Source of the DNA: Qipengyuania nanhaisediminis
Lineage (GTDB): Bacteria > Pseudomonadota > Alphaproteobacteria > Sphingomonadales > Sphingomonadaceae
Direction of reading: 5' to 3'
Assembly (NCBI RefSeq): GCF_900115585.1
Contig: NZ_FOWZ01000001.1
Location: 1,066,476-1,130,475 of the forward strand
DNA: 64,000 nt
Part shown: piece by piece, positions 25,727 to 36,809 of the stretch
How the letters are laid out: each line of letters starts with the position of its first letter
Position numbering within the stretch: position 1 is the first letter of the stretch
Notes under the pieces: model-generated
Database searches by the model: none
Told to the model about the DNA's origin: nothing
Seen by the model: only the letters and a program-made list of their open reading frames with translations
Made by a program: the position numbers and the translations under genes

Positions 25727-27094
25727 TCAGAGAGGCTTCTTGGCCTTCTCTACCGAAAGCGGGGTCTTGTCGGGGCTGAGACAATCGATGCTTTCGTCCT
25801 TCCCTGCATGAATATGGGCCCGCTTGTTCTCCACGTGGCGGATCAGCGGTCCGGCCAGCACGCCGTGTACGACGACCGAGACGAGGATGATGAAGCTGGC
25901 CGTCGCCCACAAAAGATCTAGACCTTCGAAATCGGCATGGTTCTGCCCGTAGGCGAGGTAATAAATCGATCCCATGCCGCGCACGCCCAGGAACGCGACG
26001 GCGAACTTCCCTACTAGCGGCAGGTCGCAATTAGCCTCTGCCAAAAGGCCAGCAAGGGGACGGATCACGAAGATCAGTGCCAGGCCGACCAAGGCTGCCG
26101 GCCATGTCAGCGCATCCAGCACACCGCTGGCCAGCATGGCTCCGAAGCTGAAAAGCACGGCGACGAGGACGATCTGCTCGATCTGGTCGATAAAGTGGTG
26201 ACTGAGCTTGTGATACCGGCTGCGATTCTCGCGCTGGCGGGCGGTCACCGCACCCACGAAGACCGCGATGAAACCGTAACCTTCTACCATTTCGGCAAGA
26301 CCATAGCCCAGCAGGAGCGTGCCGAGCACTATCAGCCCTTCACTGGTCGAATACTTCGGGTGCTTGGCTAGGTCCCCGTCTTCTTCCACGTCTTCCATCT
26401 TGGCGTCGGCTTCGCGTTCGAACACGTACCAGGCACCTGCGCGCCCAACGATCCATCCCATTGCGACACCCGCCACGATCCGCCAGACCAGGTCGAGTGC
26501 GACCCATTCGAGCGTCCACGCGCCAAGCGACGTCATGCCCACGGCAGCAATCGCAAGGTAAGTGAAGGGAAAGGCCAGCCCGTCATTGAGGCCTGCCTCA
26601 ACCGTCAGCGAAAAGCGCACGTCGTGCCGCTCGTTCTCGCCCGGCGGCCCGACCTGGACGCTGCGGGCGAGTACGGGGTCGGTAGGCGCCATCGCTGCGC
26701 CGAGCAGCAATGCCGATGCAGGCGCAAGGCCCAGCGCCCACCAGCCGAGTAGCGAGACCGCGAGGATCGTCAGCGGCATGGCGATAAGCAGGAGCGGCCA
26801 GATCTGACGCCAGTTCTTCCAGTTGGCAGGCCGGTCGATCGCAATGCCTGCCGCCATCAGCGATGCGATGACGATGAATTCGGTCACATATTCGAGCGCA
26901 ACGGCATCGAAGCCGTCGACGGTCGGATTGATGTGCGGCAAGCCCAAGGGCAGCGAGAATAGGAGATATCCCGCTGCGACATAAACGATGGGCAGCGAGA
27001 GCCAGAACCGCGCCAGCCATTTCTCGAGCGATACGGCCAGGATGAGGCCGAGCCCGAAGATGACGAACATGAAGATGCGCGGATCGAATTCCAT
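25727..27094 (-). CDS. Cation:proton antiporter, CPA1/NhaP-type
   Basis: A 455-residue membrane protein with about twelve hydrophobic helices, of the CPA1 monovalent cation/proton antiporter group. Family text is visible: GAAMAPTDPVLARSVQVG in the core ion-binding region and LNDGLAFPFTYLAI, where the ND pair matches the CPA1 active-site motif. A charged loop (READAKMEDVEEDGDL) and a soluble C-terminal tail are present. It likely exchanges Na+ or K+ for H+ in pH and salt homeostasis; ion choice cannot be read. It lies 6 bp downstream of the amidase gene, so the two are probably co-transcribed. Confidence 0.9.
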   Translation of the reverse strand: MEFDPRIFMFVIFGLGLILAVSLEKWLARFWLSLPIVYVAAGYLLFSLPLGLPHINPTVDGFDAVALEYVTEFIVIASLMAAGIAIDRPANWKNWRQIWPLLLIAMPLTILAVSLLGWWALGLAPASALLLGAAMAPTDPVLARSVQVGPPGENERHDVRFSLTVEAGLNDGLAFPFTYLAIAAVGMTSLGAWTLEWVALDLVWRIVAGVAMGWIVGRAGAWYVFEREADAKMEDVEEDGDLAKHPKYSTSEGLIVLGTLLLGYGLAEMVEGYGFIAVFVGAVTARQRENRSRYHKLSHHFIDQIEQIVLVAVLFSFGAMLASGVLDALTWPAALVGLALIFVIRPLAGLLAEANCDLPLVGKFAVAFLGVRGMGSIYYLAYGQNHADFEGLDLLWATASFIILVSVVVHGVLAGPLIRHVENKRAHIHAGKDESIDCLSPDKTPLSVEKAKKPL

Positions 27095-27100
27095 GCGGTA

Positions 27101-28642
27101 TTACTGTTCGGCGCCGCTGTCGGGTTCCCACCTCTGGAAGGATGGCTCAGGAATAGTGGCGCTTCGGACAGCTTCGTACGCTGCACCAGCCTGCAACACT
27201 TCAAAATCCCGCCACTTTGCGCCGTAGAAGCTGATGCCGACCGGAAGGCGTTCGATCGCTCCCATGGGTACGGTCAGGTGAGGGTATCCTGCAATCGCAG
27301 CGGGTGACCCGAAGCCGATGCTGCCGTTGAAATTGTCGCCGTTGACGAGATCGCTCGTCCAGGAAGGACCGCGCGTGGGCGCGACGAGGAATTCGACGTC
27401 GTGCTGCGCCAGCAGCGCGTCCAGCGTCTCCTCCCCTGCAATCCTGACGGCATCCTCGCGCGCTTTTTCATAGGCTTCCCGGTCGGACGTCGTCTCCGCC
27501 AACTCGAAGAGTCCTTGGCCGAACCAGCGCATCTCCTCGCCCGCATTGAACTTGTTGAAGGCGATCACTTCGGAGAGCGTGCGCGGCAGGTTCTCGCCCG
27601 GCAGGCTGGCGAGGTATTTGCCCATCTCTTCGCGCAATTCGAACATCAGCACGGTGAAGCTGTCTTCGTACATCTGCCCGTTCACATCGAATTCGATGTC
27701 GACCAGCACCGCACCAGCATTTTCCAGGTCGGACAGGGCCTGTTCGAAGACTTCGGCAACATCGGCGCGATTTCCGATCTGCTTGCGCATCACACCGATC
27801 CGCTTCCCGGCAAGCGAGAAGTCCGTCAGCCCGTTGAAATAGTCTGCCCTGCGCGGGACGCCGACAGTGGCCGCATCGGCGTCGTCTTCGCCCGCGATAG
27901 CGCTAAGCAAGAGCGCGGCATCGGCAACCGTGCGGGTCATCGGCCCAGCAGTGTCCTGCGTGCTGGAAATCGGCACCACATGCGTGCGGCTGACGAGGCC
28001 GACGCTCGGCTTGAAGCCGACGATACCGTTTATGCTGGCCGGGCAGGTGATGGAGCCGTTCGTCTCCGTCCCGATCGCCGCCCAGGCAAGCCCGGCCGCC
28101 ACCGCCGATCCGCTTCCGGAGGATGATCCGCAGCTATTGCGGTCGATGGCGTGGGGGTTGCGGGTCAGGCCGCCGACCGCGCTCCACCCACTGGTCGAAG
28201 AATCGTCCCGGATATTGGCCCATTCGGAAAGGTTCGTCTTGCCGAGCACCAGCCCGCCTGCGCGCCGCAAGTTCGCGATAAGCGGTGCGTCGCGTCCGGT
28301 CATGTTGTCGATCAGGGCAAGACTGCCCGCTGTCGTGGGCCATTCGCGGGTTTCGATATTGTCTTTCACCAGCACGGTTCGCGCCGCAAGCAGGCTGGCC
28401 GCATTGATGGCCTGTGCTTCGTCGCCCGGATCGGGGTCATAGGCGATGACGGCGTTGAGCGTCGGCCCGGCATCGTCGAGCGCGGCAATCCTCTGCGCAT
28501 AAAGCCGCGCCGTCTCTGCCGCGTCGGGAACACGCTCCGACACATCCATCTGCTCATTGGCAGGAGGCGTCGCGACCCCCTGTGCTGCGAGCGGGGTGGC
28601 AAATGCGAACAGCGCAGCGGCGCTAAGGAGGCGAGGCGTCAT
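27101..28642 (-). CDS. Exported amidase (amidase-signature family)
   Basis: A 513-residue amidase with a signal peptide ending at TPLAAQG. The Ser-cisSer-Lys machinery is visible: lysine in VLVKDNIE, the cis-serine and glycine-rich loop NSCGSSSGSGSAVAAGL, and the nucleophile region GTETNGSITCPASING. DTAGPMTRTVADAALLL is a further family block. Such enzymes hydrolyse amides or acyl-aminoacyl bonds. Export suggests a periplasmic substrate, which is unknown. The ATG at 28642 follows AGGAAGG. The antiporter gene follows after 6 bp. Confidence 0.92.
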   Translation of the reverse strand: MTPRLLSAAALFAFATPLAAQGVATPPANEQMDVSERVPDAAETARLYAQRIAALDDAGPTLNAVIAYDPDPGDEAQAINAASLLAARTVLVKDNIETREWPTTAGSLALIDNMTGRDAPLIANLRRAGGLVLGKTNLSEWANIRDDSSTSGWSAVGGLTRNPHAIDRNSCGSSSGSGSAVAAGLAWAAIGTETNGSITCPASINGIVGFKPSVGLVSRTHVVPISSTQDTAGPMTRTVADAALLLSAIAGEDDADAATVGVPRRADYFNGLTDFSLAGKRIGVMRKQIGNRADVAEVFEQALSDLENAGAVLVDIEFDVNGQMYEDSFTVLMFELREEMGKYLASLPGENLPRTLSEVIAFNKFNAGEEMRWFGQGLFELAETTSDREAYEKAREDAVRIAGEETLDALLAQHDVEFLVAPTRGPSWTSDLVNGDNFNGSIGFGSPAAIAGYPHLTVPMGAIERLPVGISFYGAKWRDFEVLQAGAAYEAVRSATIPEPSFQRWEPDSGAEQ

Positions 28643-28682
28643 GACGCCTTCCTGCCACAGCCATCAATCTTTGCAAATCGGG

Positions 28683-30797
28683 CTAGAAGTCCCCGCTGAC
28701 CGAGAAACGGAAGATCGGGCCGATCCGGCGGTCGACTTCCTCGCTGAAGAGCACCTCGCCATCGGGCCGCGGACCATCGAATACGGTGCGCGAGAAGTAG
28801 TTTCGCGCGCCGAATGCGTTGCCGTAGTTTGCCCGGACGGTGAGGCCGAACACATCCTTGTTCTCGATGAAGAAGTTGGCAAAGGTGGGTCCTTCCCAGC
28901 CGCGTCCGATCTCGAACCTGCGCGAATAGCCCGCAGGATTGTTCGAGAACAGGCTCACCCCATAAGCCCAGTCCGTGCGGGGTACGTCGTGCCGGAAATC
29001 CACGTCGATCATATCGATCAGGTCGTAGGAAAAGGGGCGATCCTCACCCGTGAAGGGGTCCGTCACGCTCATCCAGCGTTTCACCGCGTCGAAATCGATG
29101 CGGGCACCGGGTATGCCGAGCGGGTCGAGATTGAGCGTCCCCGACAATTCGAGGTGCAAGCGGTCGGCGCTGCCGATGTTTCCGCGCGCCTCCCCGCCAT
29201 CCTCGAGCGGGAACCAGTCGATGAAATCCTCGAACCAGCCTTGGCGCGCTTCGAATATGACCGAGCCCCATTTCCCGAGACCCTTGTTGACCTCGAGCTC
29301 GAGATCCCAGCTCTGGTATGGCACCAGCTCGTTATTCCCGCCATTCTCGTTCTCGTCGTTGAGCGAGACGCTGGCGAGGAAATCTCCGAACGACAGCTGG
29401 CTGACGCGGCGAGCCGCGGTGATCGAGATGTCGAGATCGTCCTCGGGTTTCCATGTCAGGGCAAGCGAACCTTTGGGGCGCTTGAAGCTGCGTGAGTTCG
29501 CAGCTGCGCCGGTCTGCTCGATGGTCGAGAATTCGGCCGATGCGATCGCTTGCAGGGAAAGCGTCGGGGACAGGCTCTTCGAATAGCTTAGCGCCCCCTC
29601 GTAGCGATCCTCGCTTACACCGCCATTGCCGCCGGGGAAGGGAATGGGTTCGAATTCGCCGCCCGGGCCGAGCGTGAACAGCGCAGAGACCCGGTCGAGG
29701 CGGTTGAATGCCGCTTCGCCGGACAGTTGCCAGTCCGCATCCCACATCGACCAGCCATATTCGAAGCGACCGATCCGTTCGCCTTCACCATTCGTCTGGT
29801 GATAACGCGAACCATCAGGCGGCGTGTCATCGTCGAAGCTATCGATCAGATCATTGGTGAAATTGTCGCGCTCGAAGCGTTCGAGAGCGATCAGCTTGAG
29901 CTTGCCTGGCCCGAGCGGGAATTCGATATCGCCGCCTATTTCATATTCAGGACCATTTTCGCGGACGCGAACATCGCGAAACCGCATCGGACCGATGATC
30001 GGCTTGCCGGTTTCGGGCACGTTATTGAATTGAAAATCCTCGCCGTAACTCAGGTTGAGATTCGCGGTAACGTCCTCGCCAAACCGGTACGTGAAATTCG
30101 TCGAAAGTTTCGGGTTATCGAACCCACCAGAAAACTTGGAATATTGTTCTTCGATCAGGGAGCCATCCGGACCGAATACCAGCGTGGGACCGTCCGCGCC
30201 GAAGCGATTGTTGTCGTTGGAAAGGGAGACGGTGTAATCCAGTCGACCGCTGCTTCCCGACAGCGAGACTTCGCCTCCGAACAGTTGCGCTTCGGTATTG
30301 TAGGCGCGAAAGCCCGTGTTCCAGCGAAACTGGCCCGACGGTCCCGTGCTTTCGTAAATGACATTGGCAACCAGGCCGGTAAGGCCGGGGATGTCGGTCG
30401 TGTTGCCGTCCACCAATTCGATCCGGATCACGTCATCGGCAGGGATACGGGCCAGCTGGTCGCGCAAACTGTCCGACTTGCTGGAAAAACGCTCTCCATT
30501 CACGATGACGTTCTGGTTCGCCTGGCCCAGGCCGCGTTGCCCGTTGTCATTACCGCCGGATATGCTGAAGCCGGGAATGCGGCTGACCATGTCGAGCGCG
30601 TTGCGCGGGGCGAACTGTGTGAAAAAGGCGGGTTCGAAAACGCGCGACCCGCTGTTTTGCGGCGCGGGTTCGCTCGGCGGCGCGGCAACATCGTCATCCG
30701 CCTCCTGGGCGATGGCAGGCGAGCCCAACATGGCGATTGCCGCGCAACTGCACAGCGCTAAATATCTGTTCGACAAGGGTTTTGTTTTCCTCTCCAT
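28683..30797 (-). CDS. TonB-dependent receptor, short plug type
   Basis: A 704-residue outer-membrane receptor. The signal peptide ends near SPAIAQ. The plug includes ALDMVSRIPGFSI and QNVIVNGERFSSKSD, typical of the subgroup with a VIVNGKR-type plug. A 22-strand-type barrel ends in the aromatic residue F, as expected for BAM assembly (ISVSGDF-like RFSVSGDF). No clear TonB box is seen, and no transporter or sigma/anti-sigma pair sits nearby, so the ligand is unknown. It is divergent from clpP, with a pair of 12-bp direct repeats in the gap. Confidence 0.9.
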   Translation of the reverse strand: MERKTKPLSNRYLALCSCAAIAMLGSPAIAQEADDDVAAPPSEPAPQNSGSRVFEPAFFTQFAPRNALDMVSRIPGFSISGGNDNGQRGLGQANQNVIVNGERFSSKSDSLRDQLARIPADDVIRIELVDGNTTDIPGLTGLVANVIYESTGPSGQFRWNTGFRAYNTEAQLFGGEVSLSGSSGRLDYTVSLSNDNNRFGADGPTLVFGPDGSLIEEQYSKFSGGFDNPKLSTNFTYRFGEDVTANLNLSYGEDFQFNNVPETGKPIIGPMRFRDVRVRENGPEYEIGGDIEFPLGPGKLKLIALERFERDNFTNDLIDSFDDDTPPDGSRYHQTNGEGERIGRFEYGWSMWDADWQLSGEAAFNRLDRVSALFTLGPGGEFEPIPFPGGNGGVSEDRYEGALSYSKSLSPTLSLQAIASAEFSTIEQTGAAANSRSFKRPKGSLALTWKPEDDLDISITAARRVSQLSFGDFLASVSLNDENENGGNNELVPYQSWDLELEVNKGLGKWGSVIFEARQGWFEDFIDWFPLEDGGEARGNIGSADRLHLELSGTLNLDPLGIPGARIDFDAVKRWMSVTDPFTGEDRPFSYDLIDMIDVDFRHDVPRTDWAYGVSLFSNNPAGYSRRFEIGRGWEGPTFANFFIENKDVFGLTVRANYGNAFGARNYFSRTVFDGPRPDGEVLFSEEVDRRIGPIFRFSVSGDF

Positions 30798-30859
30798 GCC
30801 ATTCGTTTACAAACGTAGGCGATGGGCGGAATCCGGCATCGACAAAGGACTCGCTACAC

Positions 30860-30891
30860 CCGACGAACGGCGTTTTCGTCCGACGAACGGC
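30860..30891. repeat. Two 12-bp direct repeats in the receptor-clpP divergent gap
   Basis: CCGACGAACGGC occurs at 30860-30871 and 30880-30891, exactly 20 bp (about two helix turns) apart. The position between divergent starts fits a regulator binding on one DNA face. Confidence 0.5.
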
Positions 30892-30989
30892 TTGCCGTGC
30901 GCGGTAGTGGTACGGGCCGTGGTTAAAACCCTTGAACATCGCGACAGCTATCGCGACATAGACGCGAACCAATCGATACGAGGAATTTC

Positions 30990-31703
30990 ATGATCAACCT
31001 GTTCGGCGACGATGCACACGGCACCCAAGGCCAGTTTACCCGCGATCCCGTGACGGGGGCGCTGGTGCCGACCGTTGTCGAACAATCGAGCCGCGGCGAG
31101 CGCGCCTTCGACATTTTCAGCCGCCTGCTGCGCGAACGCATCGTGTTCGTGACCGGCCAGGTCGAAGATACGATGGCTTCGCTGATCGTGGCGCAGCTGC
31201 TGTTCCTCGAAAGCGAAAACCCTTCCAAGCCGATCAGCATGTACATCAACTCGCCGGGCGGCGTGGTGACGGCCGGCATGGCGATCCATGACACCATGCA
31301 GTACATCAAGCCGCGCGTGTCGACGGTCTGCATCGGGCAGGCCGCCTCCATGGGCAGCTTCCTGCTGGCCGCGGGCGAGCCGGGCATGCGTATCGCGCTG
31401 CCCAATGCCCGCGTCATGGTACACCAGCCTTCGGGCGGCGCACGCGGCATGGCATCGGACATCGAGATCCAGGCACGCGAGATCCTGCGCATCCGCAAGC
31501 GGATGAACGATCTCTACGTGAAATATACCGGCCAGAGCCTGACCGACATCGAAAAGGCGATGGATCGCGACACCTTCCTCGAAGCCGACGAAGCCATGAA
31601 ATTCGGCATTGTCGACAAGGTCTTCGAGGCGCGTCCGGAAAACGAAGGCGACGACGAGCCCACCAAGGACGAAGACAAGGGTTCGGGCGGCGCGCCTGAA
31701 TAA
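30990..31703 (+). CDS. clpP: ATP-dependent Clp protease proteolytic subunit
   Basis: A 237-residue serine peptidase forming the two-ring chamber of ClpXP. The catalytic serine is S120 in GQAASMGSF and the histidine is H145 in MVHQPSGG; the aspartate lies in the MDRD motif. Family blocks YINSPGG and LLAAGEPG are present. The C-terminal ~30 residues are acidic and disordered, common in alphaproteobacteria. ATG at 30990, with AGGAATTTC before it. clpX follows 190 bp downstream, the standard arrangement. The chamber handles quality control and, in this class, cell-cycle proteolysis. Confidence 0.97.
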   Translation: MINLFGDDAHGTQGQFTRDPVTGALVPTVVEQSSRGERAFDIFSRLLRERIVFVTGQVEDTMASLIVAQLLFLESENPSKPISMYINSPGGVVTAGMAIHDTMQYIKPRVSTVCIGQAASMGSFLLAAGEPGMRIALPNARVMVHQPSGGARGMASDIEIQAREILRIRKRMNDLYVKYTGQSLTDIEKAMDRDTFLEADEAMKFGIVDKVFEARPENEGDDEPTKDEDKGSGGAPE

Positions 31704-31893
31704 ACAGTGTTAATCGGCGCGGGATTTCCGTCCCGCCGCCGGACTGTTGCGAAATTGTCGTAGGAATTGAGCAACCTTGCCGCTTCAGCTTGTGGCAAGG
31801 GGATGGAATTACCTAGGATATTGACCCAATCCCGCACCGGCCTAGAGTCGGCGAATCCCAGTCTGTGGGCGGATCAGCGGGGCAGAGCAGGAA

Positions 31894-33159
<1,266 letters not shown>

Positions 33160-33188
33160 GCCTCTCTCCCATCTCGAGAAACATGACC

Positions 33189-33225
33189 GCGCCCGCTTCC
33201 AGACCGAAGCGGGCGCCGTTTTGTT
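33189..33225 (+). terminator. Terminator of clpX
   Basis: GCGCCCGCTTC (33189-33199) pairs perfectly with GAAGCGGGCGC (33206-33216) around six bases and is followed by CGTTTTGTT. Confidence 0.9.
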
Positions 33226-33306
33226 ACAGCCTGCGAAAACCGGTCATATGGCAGTCACATCCCGCCGCCATCACTCCTGAAATATTGGGGCTTAAGGACT
33301 TCGCGG

Positions 33307-33981
33307 GTGAGCGTAACCACTATCTTGATGACCGGCGATGACGGGGACGTCTTCGGCGATTTCGACCATGGCGATGTGCAATATGTTTTCGGGCGGCTGA
33401 CGCCTGCCGGGCCCGGACGCCTGATCGAGGGACCGATCTGCGCATTCATCGACTGGGTCCTGACGGACATGTCCGGTCTCGAAATGTGCCGCCGCTTGCG
33501 GGCCGATCCTCGCACGTCTTCGGCCCACATCACGATGATCCTCGAAAGCTGCGATGCGGAAGACAAGCGGCGCGCGCTGGCCGCCGGTGCGGACGATTAC
33601 ATCGTTGGCCCGGTTGACCGCACCGCGGTGCTCGATCGGGTACTGGCCCTGGGAACAGGGCGCTCGGGAACTGCAGCGCTCAAGACGTTTACTCTCGGCG
33701 AGCTGGAAATCGACATGGATGCGCTTCAGGCCCGCTGGGCGGACAAGCCCATATCGCTTCGCCCGAACGAATTCCGCTTGCTGCGCTATTTCGCCGAGAA
33801 CGCGGACCGCGTCCTTTCGCGCGACGACCTGATCGAGGGGCTCGGAAAGCAGGAACCGCCGATCGACGAAAGAACGGTGGACGTGTGGATCGGTCGCTTG
33901 CGCCGCGCCCTGCGCGCAGCAGGTGCGGGCGAACCCATCCGTACAGTCAGGTCGCTTGGCTACGTTTACGACAGCCACTGA
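33307..33981 (+). CDS. OmpR-family response regulator with atypical receiver
   Basis: A 224-residue protein: receiver domain about 1-120 and winged-helix DNA-binding domain about 127-222 (LRPNEFRLLRYFAENADRV, VDVWIGRLRRAL, IRTVRSLGYVY). The phosphoacceptor position D49 (AFIDWVLTDMSG) and acidic pair D11/D12 are kept. The conserved switch lysine that normally precedes Pro is replaced: the text is DDYIVGPVDR, with Gly in its place. The loop after the first strand is also unusual. No histidine kinase is near. The start is GTG at 33307. It may act with reduced or no phosphorylation; that is inference. Confidence 0.86.
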   Translation: MSVTTILMTGDDGDVFGDFDHGDVQYVFGRLTPAGPGRLIEGPICAFIDWVLTDMSGLEMCRRLRADPRTSSAHITMILESCDAEDKRRALAAGADDYIVGPVDRTAVLDRVLALGTGRSGTAALKTFTLGELEIDMDALQARWADKPISLRPNEFRLLRYFAENADRVLSRDDLIEGLGKQEPPIDERTVDVWIGRLRRALRAAGAGEPIRTVRSLGYVYDSH

Positions 33982-34006
33982 TCGGCGACCGGATAAGAGA
34001 AAAGAC

Positions 34007-34037
34007 CCGCCTCTCACATCGAGAAGCGGCCCTTTTC
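34007..34037. terminator. Terminator between response regulator and TonB receptor
   Basis: CCGCCTCTC and GAGAAGCGG form a stem with one mismatch around ACATC, followed by CCCTTTTCC on the + strand. An A-rich left flank lets it serve the convergent receptor gene too. Confidence 0.6.
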
Positions 34038-34055
34038 CGTTGGGAGCTGGCAGTC

Positions 34056-36809
34056 CTAGAATTTGAGCGAGGCGCCGAGGCTGATGCTGCGGCCGACCTG
34101 ATAGCTGTTCACGTCGATGCGTGTCTCGCCATTGGTCTGGAACTCTTCGTGATCGGTGCCCGTGAGGTTGCGCGCTTCGAACTTGAGTTCCAGCTCGCTG
34201 CCGAGGAATTCGACGCCTTGGCGGGCCACGAAATCGAGCTGCAGTCCGGGCTCCTCGATGATGTCGGGCAGGGGGCCAGCACCACGGCTCGTCACACGTT
34301 CGCTGGCGTATTTCACCAGCACGGTGAACTGGCTGAGACGGTCGAGGTCTTCGAGGCCCAATTGCAGGTTGACGATATGATCCGACTGCCCGGTCAGCGG
34401 CACGCCGTCGTCGAAGAAATTCGTCGCCGGCTGGTCTGCGAACGGGAAGACGGAAGCGATGTCATCATCGGCAACGGAGATTTCCGACTGCGTGTAGGTG
34501 TAGTTGGCAATCGCGACGAAGCGCTTGCTGTCGAACCATTCGCCCAGATCGTAGAGATCGTAATTCCACTGGAACTCGACCTCACCACCGTAAAGCTGCG
34601 CCTTGGGGGCGTTGGCGAAGCCTGAAATGATATCGTTGTCCGAGAAGCTGGTGAAGACCTCGATCGGGTTCTCGATATCCTTGTAGAAGCCTGCCGCGCT
34701 GATGCGGCTGCCTGCGCCGAAATAATATTCGAGGCGCGCTTCGGCATTGATCAGTTCGCTGTCGACCAGGCGCGGGTTGCCGTTGAACTGGCGGTTCGTT
34801 TCCGGATCGAAATAGGTCTGGAAGATCAGCTCGCGGAATTGGGGCCGTGCGATCGTCTTCGATGCGCTGGCGCGGAACTGCAGGTCATCGCTGATTTCCC
34901 AGGTCAGCGTACCGCCAGGCAGCCAGTAATCGTTCGACAGCGAGGTGCCGCTGGTGGAGCCGAGCGGTTCCGCGAACACTTCGACAGCCTGCACGGATTG
35001 CTCCGCATCTTCGTAGCGAACGCCGATATCCAGCGAGACCACGTCGAAGGGCGTGATCGCCAGCTTTGCATAGCCGGCGTGGATTTCCAGATCGGCTGCG
35101 AAGGCGGGATCGGTCTGGGTGGTTTCGAAAATGTTGTATTCGAACGGACCGATACCTGCGGCTTCCTGCGCATCGCGATCGAAGCCGAGAGCGATGAGTG
35201 CATCGCCCAGGAGATTGTCTGGGCGGAATGCGCCAAATGCTTCGGGATAGGCACTTGAGGCGCGGATATCGAACTCCCGCCGCGTCGAGAACCGGCTGGT
35301 GTCGGTATTGGCATAGCCCACGGTCGCACTCAGCCAGTCGGCGAAGAAGTAGCTGACATCGGCGCCGCCGTAGTAAAGGTCTTCCTTGAGGTCCGAAAAG
35401 GCGACGATCGCACCCCCGCGCTGCGGGTCCAGCGTGTTGAGGAATATGCCGCCGAGCGGATCGTTTTCGTTATTGGTGCGGACATAGGTGAATTCGTACT
35501 CGAACGGGGCCTCGCGCTTGGTCTGGGCATAGCCGCCGCGAAGGTCGATCGAGAGATCGCCGAACTCGAGTTCTGCAACACCCTGCGTATTGAACAGCTG
35601 GCGTTCGAACCACGAAGTGTCCTGGACGATTTCTTCGTCATCGTCCTGGAAATCGATGCCACGGGCGAGCGAGGCGCGCTTCAGCGTATCGTGGATGAAC
35701 AAATTGGTGAGGCGGAACTTGTGCTGTCCCACTTCCAGCCCAAAGCCGAGCATGGCGTTTGCGAGCATGCGGTTGTCGGTCACGAACTGGTCGAAATCGG
35801 TATCGAGATCGAGCGCCTCGTTGACCGCCGTCTGGCGCGTGATGAAGCGGTTGCGCCATTTGTTGCTGAGCGATGCGGTGGCGATCACCCCGAACTGGCC
35901 GTCCTCGAACACATCGAACGCCGTGCCGGCCGTGATGCCGCCGGAGAAATTGACCGGTAGTTCGCCCTTCTGGAGCAGGATCAGATTGGGGTCGTTGAGT
36001 TCGCCAAGGATGCCCTGGAGGTCGACATTGTCGTCGCCGATACGCGCACCGCTGTCGAAGAAGCCCTGGAGCGCGTCGTAATTGGAAACCTTGCGGCGAC
36101 CGTTATCGAACCCGGTCCAATCGTAGTCGCCGCCGTAGTAAGTGTATCCCGGACCGAAGGTCGTCTCGCTATCGCCGCTGATCGAAGCGGACACGGTGAC
36201 GAAGCTTTCGGTCGGGATGGCGCGGGTGGTCAGATTGATCACGCCGCCGCCGAATTCGCCGGGGAAGTTCGCGGAATAGGTCTTCTGGACCAGGCTCGAT
36301 GCGACAACGCTGGTCGGGAAGATGTCGAGCGGCACCACGCGGCTGAGCGGCTGCGGGGACGGCAGGGGGAGGCCGTTTAGCAGGGCAAGCGAATAGCGAT
36401 CGCCAAGGCCGCGGACATAGACGAGACCGTTGCCTTGGGTCGAAAGGCCGGTTACGCGGCCGAGCGCACCCGCGATATCACCTTCGCCGGTACGGGCGAT
36501 GCTCTCGGTGTCGAGTACGGTGATGACCTGGCTGGAAGAGCGGGTCACGTCGCGCTGGCGGCGACCGGTGACGATGATCGAACCGCCGGGGACCGAAATG
36601 TCGGGCTGGGCCTGTTCTTCGACGTCGGCAATGTCGCCGGGTACGGTATCGTTCGCGTCGTCGATATCGTCGGTCAGCTCCTCGTCCGGCACCTCCGCTT
36701 CTGTCGGTGGCGGACCTTCGGCGCCGGTACTCTGCGCCAGAGCGGCTGCCGGGAAGGTGAGGGCGGTTGAAAGCAGGAGCAGCCCTGCCAGCTGCTTGCC
36801 AGTGGACAT
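34056..36809 (-). CDS. TonB-dependent receptor paired with a lipoprotein
   Basis: A 917-residue outer-membrane receptor. The signal peptide ends at AAALAQ. An acidic spacer (residues about 28-72) precedes the TonB-box-like GGSIIVTGRRQRD. The plug has GDIAGALGRVTGLST, VYVRGLGDRYSLALLNGLPL and SANFPGEFGGGVINLTTR. The barrel ends in KF. It lies 108 bp downstream of a lipoprotein gene on the same strand, so the pair probably works as a receptor and surface or periplasmic accessory. Such pairs can serve nutrient capture, but the ligand is unknown. The ATG at 36809 is well placed for the signal peptide. Confidence 0.93.
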   Translation of the reverse strand: MSTGKQLAGLLLLSTALTFPAAALAQSTGAEGPPPTEAEVPDEELTDDIDDANDTVPGDIADVEEQAQPDISVPGGSIIVTGRRQRDVTRSSSQVITVLDTESIARTGEGDIAGALGRVTGLSTQGNGLVYVRGLGDRYSLALLNGLPLPSPQPLSRVVPLDIFPTSVVASSLVQKTYSANFPGEFGGGVINLTTRAIPTESFVTVSASISGDSETTFGPGYTYYGGDYDWTGFDNGRRKVSNYDALQGFFDSGARIGDDNVDLQGILGELNDPNLILLQKGELPVNFSGGITAGTAFDVFEDGQFGVIATASLSNKWRNRFITRQTAVNEALDLDTDFDQFVTDNRMLANAMLGFGLEVGQHKFRLTNLFIHDTLKRASLARGIDFQDDDEEIVQDTSWFERQLFNTQGVAELEFGDLSIDLRGGYAQTKREAPFEYEFTYVRTNNENDPLGGIFLNTLDPQRGGAIVAFSDLKEDLYYGGADVSYFFADWLSATVGYANTDTSRFSTRREFDIRASSAYPEAFGAFRPDNLLGDALIALGFDRDAQEAAGIGPFEYNIFETTQTDPAFAADLEIHAGYAKLAITPFDVVSLDIGVRYEDAEQSVQAVEVFAEPLGSTSGTSLSNDYWLPGGTLTWEISDDLQFRASASKTIARPQFRELIFQTYFDPETNRQFNGNPRLVDSELINAEARLEYYFGAGSRISAAGFYKDIENPIEVFTSFSDNDIISGFANAPKAQLYGGEVEFQWNYDLYDLGEWFDSKRFVAIANYTYTQSEISVADDDIASVFPFADQPATNFFDDGVPLTGQSDHIVNLQLGLEDLDRLSQFTVLVKYASERVTSRGAGPLPDIIEEPGLQLDFVARQGVEFLGSELELKFEARNLTGTDHEEFQTNGETRIDVNSYQVGRSISLGASLKF

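Noticed and set aside
24015..26030. A 671-codon minus-strand frame opposite tig
   Set aside because: Its repeated Leu/Phe/Ser/Arg text is the antisense of the Lys/Ala tail of trigger factor and its core. tig is certain on the other strand.
30910..30985. A heat-shock promoter for clpP near CTTGAAC
   Set aside because: CTTG is present but no fitting -10 was found at 17-18 bp. The ATCGCGACA direct repeat there may be chance.
31708..31742. GC-rich hairpin between clpP and clpX as a terminator
   Set aside because: The stem is imperfect and no T run follows. It may be an mRNA-stability or attenuation element, but there is too little support to list it.
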